Source of the DNA: Prorocentrum cordatum | Taxonomy: Eukaryota > Sar > Dinophyceae > Prorocentrales > Prorocentraceae | DNA: 20,000 nucleotides | Assembly: GCA_963575745.1 (NCBI GenBank) | Contig: CAUYUJ010014767.1 | Location: 12,501 to 32,500, forward strand | Reading direction: 5' to 3' | Shown: positions 16,294-20,000 of the stretch, in pieces | Layout: every line of letters begins with the position of its first letter | How positions within the stretch are numbered: the stretch's first letter is position 1 | The notes under the pieces: model-generated | The model's database searches: none | The model's input: the letters and a program-made list of their open reading frames with translations, nothing else | What the model was told of the DNA's origin: nothing | Position numbers and translations under genes: made by a program

Positions 16294-16688
16294 GAGGCTC
16301 AAGTCCAGACAGGGTAAGCCCAGACTCTAGGCCTTTCAGATGGGTCAGAATAGGTGGGGTCGAAGGATCGCGCCGTATCGCCCAGGCATCCGCGATGCCG
16401 CTCGATGTGGAGCTCGGTTTTCTTCACATCGACGTCGCGGATGCATCGCCGACGTCAACGATACATTTTCGATACATCGTCGATGCATCGGCGATGCACT
16501 GAAGACGCGGCGCGATCCTCCGACCCCATCTACTCGGACCCCGTATAGGAGACCTCTACAGACGGAGACTGAGTACTCCGTATGGATTTTTCTTATGGAC
16601 TTAGCATCCTATTTTGAGAGGCTCAAGTCCAGACGAGCCTAGACGGAGACCGAGCACTGCCTGTGGACTTAGTCCTTATGGACTTAGC
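16294..16688 (+). repeat. Local direct repeats around a MITE
   Basis: GAGGCTCAAGTCCAGAC occurs exactly at 16294-16310 and 16618-16634. A 45-bp unit beginning GACGGAGACTGAG and ending TTATGGACTTAGC (16561-16605) recurs in diverged form at 16642-16688. These repeats bracket the miniature element at 16353-16530. Confidence 0.8.
16351..16532. mobile_element. TA-flanked MITE with 46-bp inverted repeats
   Basis: GGTGGGGTCGAAGGATCG (16353-16370) begins the left end, and the right end (16530 leftwards) reads GATGGGGTCGGAGGATCG. The first 23 positions match at 21, and at equal distance (33-45 bases in) GCATCCGCGATGC pairs with GCATCGGCGATGC. TA flanks both ends (16351-16352, 16531-16532). The element is 178 bp without TA and has no coding capacity. 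The interior has ATACATCG/GATGCATCG palindromic words. TA duplication suggests Tc1/mariner-type mobilisation, although the terminus differs from the CAGT end of the element at 5792. Confidence 0.78.
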
Positions 16689-17195
16689 CTCTCCTGACGA
16701 GCTGCTCAGAGGCAAGGCTGGGGTCGGCAACTTTTGGATAACGTGTCGGTCCGCCGGTTCTGGCCCACCACGCTTCGGCGCGACACGCTATGCACTTCTC
16801 AATCCCCGAGCGTCAACGTCCCGAGTTTTTGCTCAGCCTCCCGCCCCGCAGAGCGGAGCGACGTGCTGTCCGTTTGCAAGGCATAGCGTGTCACCGGGGC
16901 CGCCGCCGCGGCACACTCTACAAGCGTTCCTGACCGCAGGGGCAACGTCAGGGAGGCTAGTTGGCAAAACACATCTCGACGGAAGTACCTCGTAGAGGTC
17001 TTGGCATCGATGAGGGTCGGGTTTCGAGGCTTCCTGACGTTGCCGTCGAGGCTCGGTGGTTTTTTTCGGCCTCGGGGTGGGGTGCTCTCTGGCTGCTGTT
17101 CGCCTCGCCCTTAAGGCGTCCCAGTGGGAGCCGTGCCCCCGTGATGGTGCCGCTCGGCCGCCGGAGGCCCGAGCTCTGGCCCGAAGCGGGGCCTA
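16689..17195. other. Unique sequence with two long perfect inverted repeats
   Basis: GACACGCTATGC (16782-16793) pairs with GCATAGCGTGTC (16881-16892), and GGCAACGTCAGG (16941-16952) with CCTGACGTTGCC (17033-17044). Both are 12-bp perfect arms with 80- to 90-base spacers. There is no target duplication around either and no gene. They may be remnants of older miniature elements. Confidence 0.6.
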
Positions 17196-17199
17196 CGAG

Positions 17200-17313
17200 G
17201 CGGGGGTCAGTGCAAACGGGGGTCTGCCAGGGACTAGTGGATTCAAGACTAGTCAAAACATAAGCAGGGGTCGATTTTTGGACCACTACTTTTTGGGGTC
17301 TTATTTTTGACTA
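17200..17313 (+). repeat. Head of the dispersed repeat (copy 3) plus hairpin
   Basis: GGGGGTCAGTGCAAACGGGG (17203-17222) and the following CTGCCAGGG match the heads at 3909 and 17379, but homology stops there. TAGTCAAAACATAAG (17250-17264) pairs with CTTATTTTTGACTA (17300-17313), one base bulged, forming a hairpin over 64 bases. Confidence 0.75.
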
Positions 17314-17367
17314 TGTTGTATTTTTCGTCCGAAGACCCCCTGTAGGGGGACAGGCCCGACTTGAAGG

Positions 17368-17618
17368 GCTCAAGAGACGGGGGTCAGTGCAAACGGGGGT
17401 CAGTCAGGGCACAGGATCCTGCAGGACCCTGCGAAGACCCCCTCTGGCTGACCCGGGTTAGCGAGAGCCGCTCGTGGCCGCGAGGCGGCCGCGCTTATTG
17501 GCCGACCCGGGTTTCTGCGAAGACCTGCGTTGTGCAGTTTTTCTCCCTTGCACTGCAGGTTTTTGGTTTCCTGCTGACCCGGGTCTGGATGGACCCGGGG
17601 CAGAGGATCCCCGACCGA
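17368..17618 (+). repeat. 240-bp dispersed repeat, copy 2
   Basis: Full-length partner of 3901-4140. The terminal palindrome is CTGACCCGGGTC (17574-17585), loop TGGATG, GACCCGGGGCAG (17592-17603). Compared with copy 1 an A-T pair is replaced by G-C on both arms, keeping that pair, and one other position is unpaired. Divergence elsewhere is spread evenly, with several small indels. Confidence 0.85.
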
Positions 17619-17650
17619 GAGCCACCCGCTTACAACCTTTTCGATGCCAG

Positions 17651-17708
17651 GCTCTCGGCTTCGGGGGCAGGGCTCCAGGACGGGGGCCTCCGGGGCCCTG
17701 GCCGCGCG
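17651..17708 (+). CDS. Weak exon candidate
   Basis: ACAACCTTTTCGATGCCAG (AG at 17649-17650) is a modest acceptor, and GCGCG|GTGAGT at 17704-17714 is a near-consensus donor. One frame between reads LSASGAGLQDGGLRGPGRA with GC-rich third positions. It is short, glycine-rich and in GC-rich DNA, so it could be chance. It lies directly after copy 2 of the dispersed repeat. Confidence 0.25.
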
Positions 17709-17765
17709 GTGAGTCTTTGGGGGGGCCCGTAATCACCGCACGGTCCGCCACCGCGCCGCTTCGGG

Positions 17766-17896
17766 GAGGAGGAGGAGGAAGAGGAGGAGGAGGAGGAGGA
17801 GGAGGAGGAGAGAGAGAGGAGGAGGAGGAGAGAGAGGAGGAGGAGGAGGAGGAGGAGGAGGAGGAGGAGGAGGAGGAGGAGGAGGAGGAGGAGGAG
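17766..17896. repeat. GAG/GAGA microsatellite
   Basis: GAG triplets interrupted by two GAGAGAGAG blocks. About 130 bases of pure purine. Confidence 0.96.
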
Positions 17897-17899
17897 GCC

Positions 17900-18435
17900 C
17901 TGTTGGGGCCCATGTTGGGCATAGGCTCAGGGGGAGGACATCCTCCGGGGGGAAGGCGTCGACCCCCAGTCGCTCATGGATCACCGAGTGGGGCCCGGTG
18001 GCCCTCCCCGCCCAGGAGCGTGCGAGTCCGCTGCCGGGTGCCTGTCGCCGATCTATCGGCGGTGCCTCGCCGATTCCAGCTCGGTGTTTCCCCCCCTGAG
18101 CTGCTCCACCCCTGACGCTGCCCCTCAGATGTGGGGTCGAGGGTCAAAGTTCGAGGATCGGGCTTCGAGGGCGGAGATTTTCGGGGAGACCTCGTCGTTT
18201 TCGTGCCTCTGGAGGCCCGTTTTGGGCCTCCCGACTGTCAGCACGATCCGGAGTGCCAGCAGGGGCCCGTCTTGAGCGGGGTCGAGCTCGAGGATCGAGG
18301 TCAGAGAGTCGAGGGTTTCTTTTGTTCGCCCGTGAGGGGTCTTCGGGAGGCCCCCCGTCGCCACGGCCGCATTTCCCTCTGTGGTTCTGGTGGGAGGATA
18401 TCCCTTTGAGAGGGCCGGGGGTCGATCTTTGAGAG
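17900..18435. other. Unique sequence with GGTCGAGGATCGAG-like words
   Basis: Degenerate GGTCGAGG/TCGAGGATCG words occur at 18134-18170 and 18280-18310, an old low-copy repeat. CCCCTCAG at 18121-18128 follows a good pyrimidine stretch and could be an acceptor, and both downstream frames are open, but no donor or family can be defended. Confidence 0.35.
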
Positions 18436-18438
18436 AGG

Positions 18439-18439
<1 letters not shown>

Positions 18440-18477
<38 letters not shown>
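18440..18477. repeat. GA dinucleotide microsatellite
   Basis: About 18 perfect GA repeats. The only dinucleotide GA array in the window outside the short blocks in 17766-17896. Confidence 0.97.
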
Positions 18478-18480
<3 letters not shown>

Positions 18481-18950
18481 GGACCAGTTTTCCTGGGCTC
18501 TGGGAGCGTCAGAACGACTCTGAGCGAAAAGTCAGCCCCAGGGAAGTGGTCGATACCTCCAGCGGTCCGCGTTGTGAAGAGCGACTCCAGAAGGACCCCT
18601 GTTGTGGCTTGCGGCCGTGCGCCGCGCCCGTCGTTGGGGCTGACACAGAGCACAGCGAGCAAGACGAGGACCAAGAGCAGCATCAGGAGGGAGGACGGGC
18701 AGAGGAGGACGCGAGGCCCATCCCAGATGGCAGGCGTGGCGCTCTGATCTGGGCGTGAAAGTTTGCGACGCGAAGTGGGCCGCGGCACGCGTGGCGCTCG
18801 AGGGCCGAGTTCTGCTGTGGCGCTCCAGGCATCGCTGCGCCGACGAGGCAGCCGTTGCGGGATCCTTCCGGCGTCGCGGTCCTCCGCCGTGCTCCTCCGC
18901 GCGCGCCGCGCTGGGAGCGAGCCGTCGGCGCGTGCGCCCGGGCCGGAAAC
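18478..18950. other. Unique GC-rich sequence, no gene seen
   Basis: Open frames on both strands without recognisable product or convincing splice borders. GC content is very high from 18760 to 18950, in sharp contrast with the AT-rich island that follows. Confidence 0.35.
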
Positions 18951-18954
18951 TGGA

Positions 18955-19260
18955 GCGTATACATTACCGTGCCGTTTTCAATACATGCTCCGCGTGCGGA
19001 TCATGTATTACAAATGCCGGGATCTATGAGTAAAAACAACGATGGGGTCATGGATACAATTTTTTCATACATTAATCATGTATTAAAAATCCGATATCAA
19101 AAACAAATCCTATGTATCAAAAACTGCCCGTGCCAGTGGCGGGTTGTTTCTTGAATCCCAGGACTTTTGAGGCTCGGGGACGACGCCGGGGCGGTGTGGC
19201 GTTTGTATTTTTTCCCCGATGTCCCCAAAAAGCAACGAAACATGTATACATCAGGATCCC
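18955..19260. repeat. AT-rich island with ATACAT/ATGTAT palindromes
   Basis: AATACATGCTCCGC (18980-18993) and GCGGATCATGTATT (18996-19009) form a palindrome with 13 of 14 pairs and a 2-base centre. ATCATGTATTACAAATGCC (19000-19018) recurs as ATCATGTATTAAAAATCCG (19075-19093). ATACAT/ATGTAT pairs around 19069-19082, and ATGTATACAT (19242-19251) is a perfect palindrome. Base composition is distinctly more AT-rich than its flanks. There is no coding signal. Confidence 0.7.
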
Positions 19261-19430
19261 GTATACACCAGAGTCCGCGTTCCTGTGCGAACTTCGGCGC
19301 GGGGTGGGGAAACGCGCCAGTGTGCAGAGTTCGTTTCCCTGCCGGGAGCGGCGAACCTCAGCAGGTGGGCACGGGAACCTCGAAAAACGCAGGGAAGCGA
19401 GCCGATGGAGCTTTTCTGACGTCTGCGCCG

Positions 19431-19573
19431 GCCAGGCGGGCTGGGGCCCCCAATTGGGCAGGAGCACGCGGGAGCCACAACATGGCCATTCAAGAAACGT
19501 ACGGGGCTGGTTCTCGCCCGTGCGCTGGCCAGGCTGGCCGGGGCCAAAAGTGGGCAGCAGTGGCGCTCGGGAG
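19431..19573 (+). repeat. Degenerate direct repeat, 97-bp offset
   Basis: GCCAGGCGGGCTGGGGCC...TTGGGCAG...GGGAG (19431-19474) is repeated as GCCAGGCTGGCCGGGGCC...GTGGGCAG...GGGAG (19528-19573). Confidence 0.65.
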
Positions 19574-19584
19574 TTGTAATGATC

Positions 19585-19766
19585 AAGTGTCGGGGGTGGA
19601 CAGAACCCCCAATAGTGACACGTCGATTAGTGAATTGTCCGTTTTCGGTTCTCTAGAGGGAGCCGTGGCCGTTATTTTCCAGGCTTGCGCCCGCCAGGTT
19701 TGGGCCTCAGGTCGTTTTCACTAAACCACGTTTTACTAAAGGGGGGTCTGTCCATCCCCGAAAGTG
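19585..19766. mobile_element. MITE with 43-bp inverted repeats and 5-bp target duplication
   Basis: The left end TCGGGGGTGGACAGAACCCC (from 19590) and the right end read inward from 19761, TCGGGGATGGACAGACCCCC, match at 19 of the first 21 positions. The pairing continues through AGTGACACGT/AGTAAAACGT and TTAGTG/TTAGTG to 43 bases (35 of 43 by my count). AAGTG lies immediately outside both ends (19585-19589, 19762-19766). The element is 172 bp and has no coding capacity. A 5-bp duplication does not match the TA of the other two inverted-repeat elements, and I cannot assign a superfamily. Confidence 0.85.
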
Positions 19767-20000
19767 CAGCAGCGTGGAAGATGCAGGGATTCCCGCAGCA
19801 GTGTCTCGGCGGAAAGCTGCCAGCCACGCCGAGGGGTCGCTGGCAGCGGCAACGATCTTGATGGCGATGCTGAACATGACGCTTGTGATGTCAATTGTGA
19901 TAATGAGGAGAATTATGTCGTGGGTACGGGATTGGCGGAACAGGGAACTTGTACGACGACGGTGACGGCGACGATGATGATGGCCCGAAGTGTGTTTCCC
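19767..20000. other. Unique sequence, no gene seen
   Basis: Ordinary sequence ending in a mildly GATGATG/CGACGG-rich stretch (19955-19983). One short plus frame includes LMAMLNMTLVMSIVIMRRIM, a hydrophobic run, but without context it is not called. Confidence 0.4.

Noticed and set aside
15171-16502. 443-codon His/Thr/Pro-rich plus-strand frame
   Set aside because: It is a direct translation of CA-rich and CTC arrays, continuing into a MITE.

Overview
The window looks like nuclear DNA of a eukaryote, most probably a dinoflagellate or a similarly repeat-swollen alga. No long intron-free gene, operon, rRNA or tRNA is visible. The sequence is GC-rich and packed with low-complexity arrays, tandem satellites, short inverted-repeat elements and degenerate dispersed repeats. 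The dinoflagellate suggestion rests on three things: short GC3-rich putative exons lying directly after very long CTC-type pyrimidine tracts, a minus-strand Cys/His-rich reading frame at 6852-7413 whose H..H..CxxCG..C..G layout resembles proteins I associate with dinoflagellate genomes, and the general repeat style. It is an inference and could not be checked by search.

Layout. 1-315 is a compound GAT/GATGCT/GAG microsatellite, followed by a putative plus-strand exon (362-412). 430-3110 holds pyrimidine tracts, pairs of degenerate long direct repeats, a CTTGGGG-type degenerate array and a 42-bp minisatellite. 3420-5435 holds a possible retroposon, copy 1 of a 240-bp dispersed repeat with a covarying palindrome, two more putative plus-strand exons (4379-4439, 5158-5230), mirrored GTCGGC/GCCGAC hexamer arrays and one unit of an 83-bp repeat. 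5790-5969 is a TA-flanked miniature inverted-repeat element. 6331-7535 has GAG arrays around the minus-strand Cys-rich gene fragment. 8395-8670 has CTC and CA arrays, and 8673-10690 is a satellite of about 25 units of 80 bp in three subfamilies. 11059-11602 is a 540-bp GAG/GAT compound array. 11630-14606 contains three diverged copies of a repeat that starts with its own GAG tract, one of them split by a 170-bp insertion with an 8-bp target duplication, plus the 83-bp array. 14745-15975 has CTC, poly-C and CA arrays, then another putative exon (16018-16097). 16294-17618 holds a second TA-flanked element, long inverted repeats and further copies of the 240-bp repeat. 17651-20000 holds a possible exon, GAG and GA arrays, an AT-rich palindromic island and a third miniature element with a 5-bp target duplication.

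No complete gene can be assembled. The putative exons are mutually consistent in style (pyrimidine tract, AG, GC3-rich codons, GT donor) and suggest at least one plus-strand gene with kilobase introns and one minus-strand gene, but their order and membership are unproven. The best-supported mobile DNA consists of four non-autonomous elements of 170-178 bp with terminal inverted repeats and/or target duplications. None carries a transposase.
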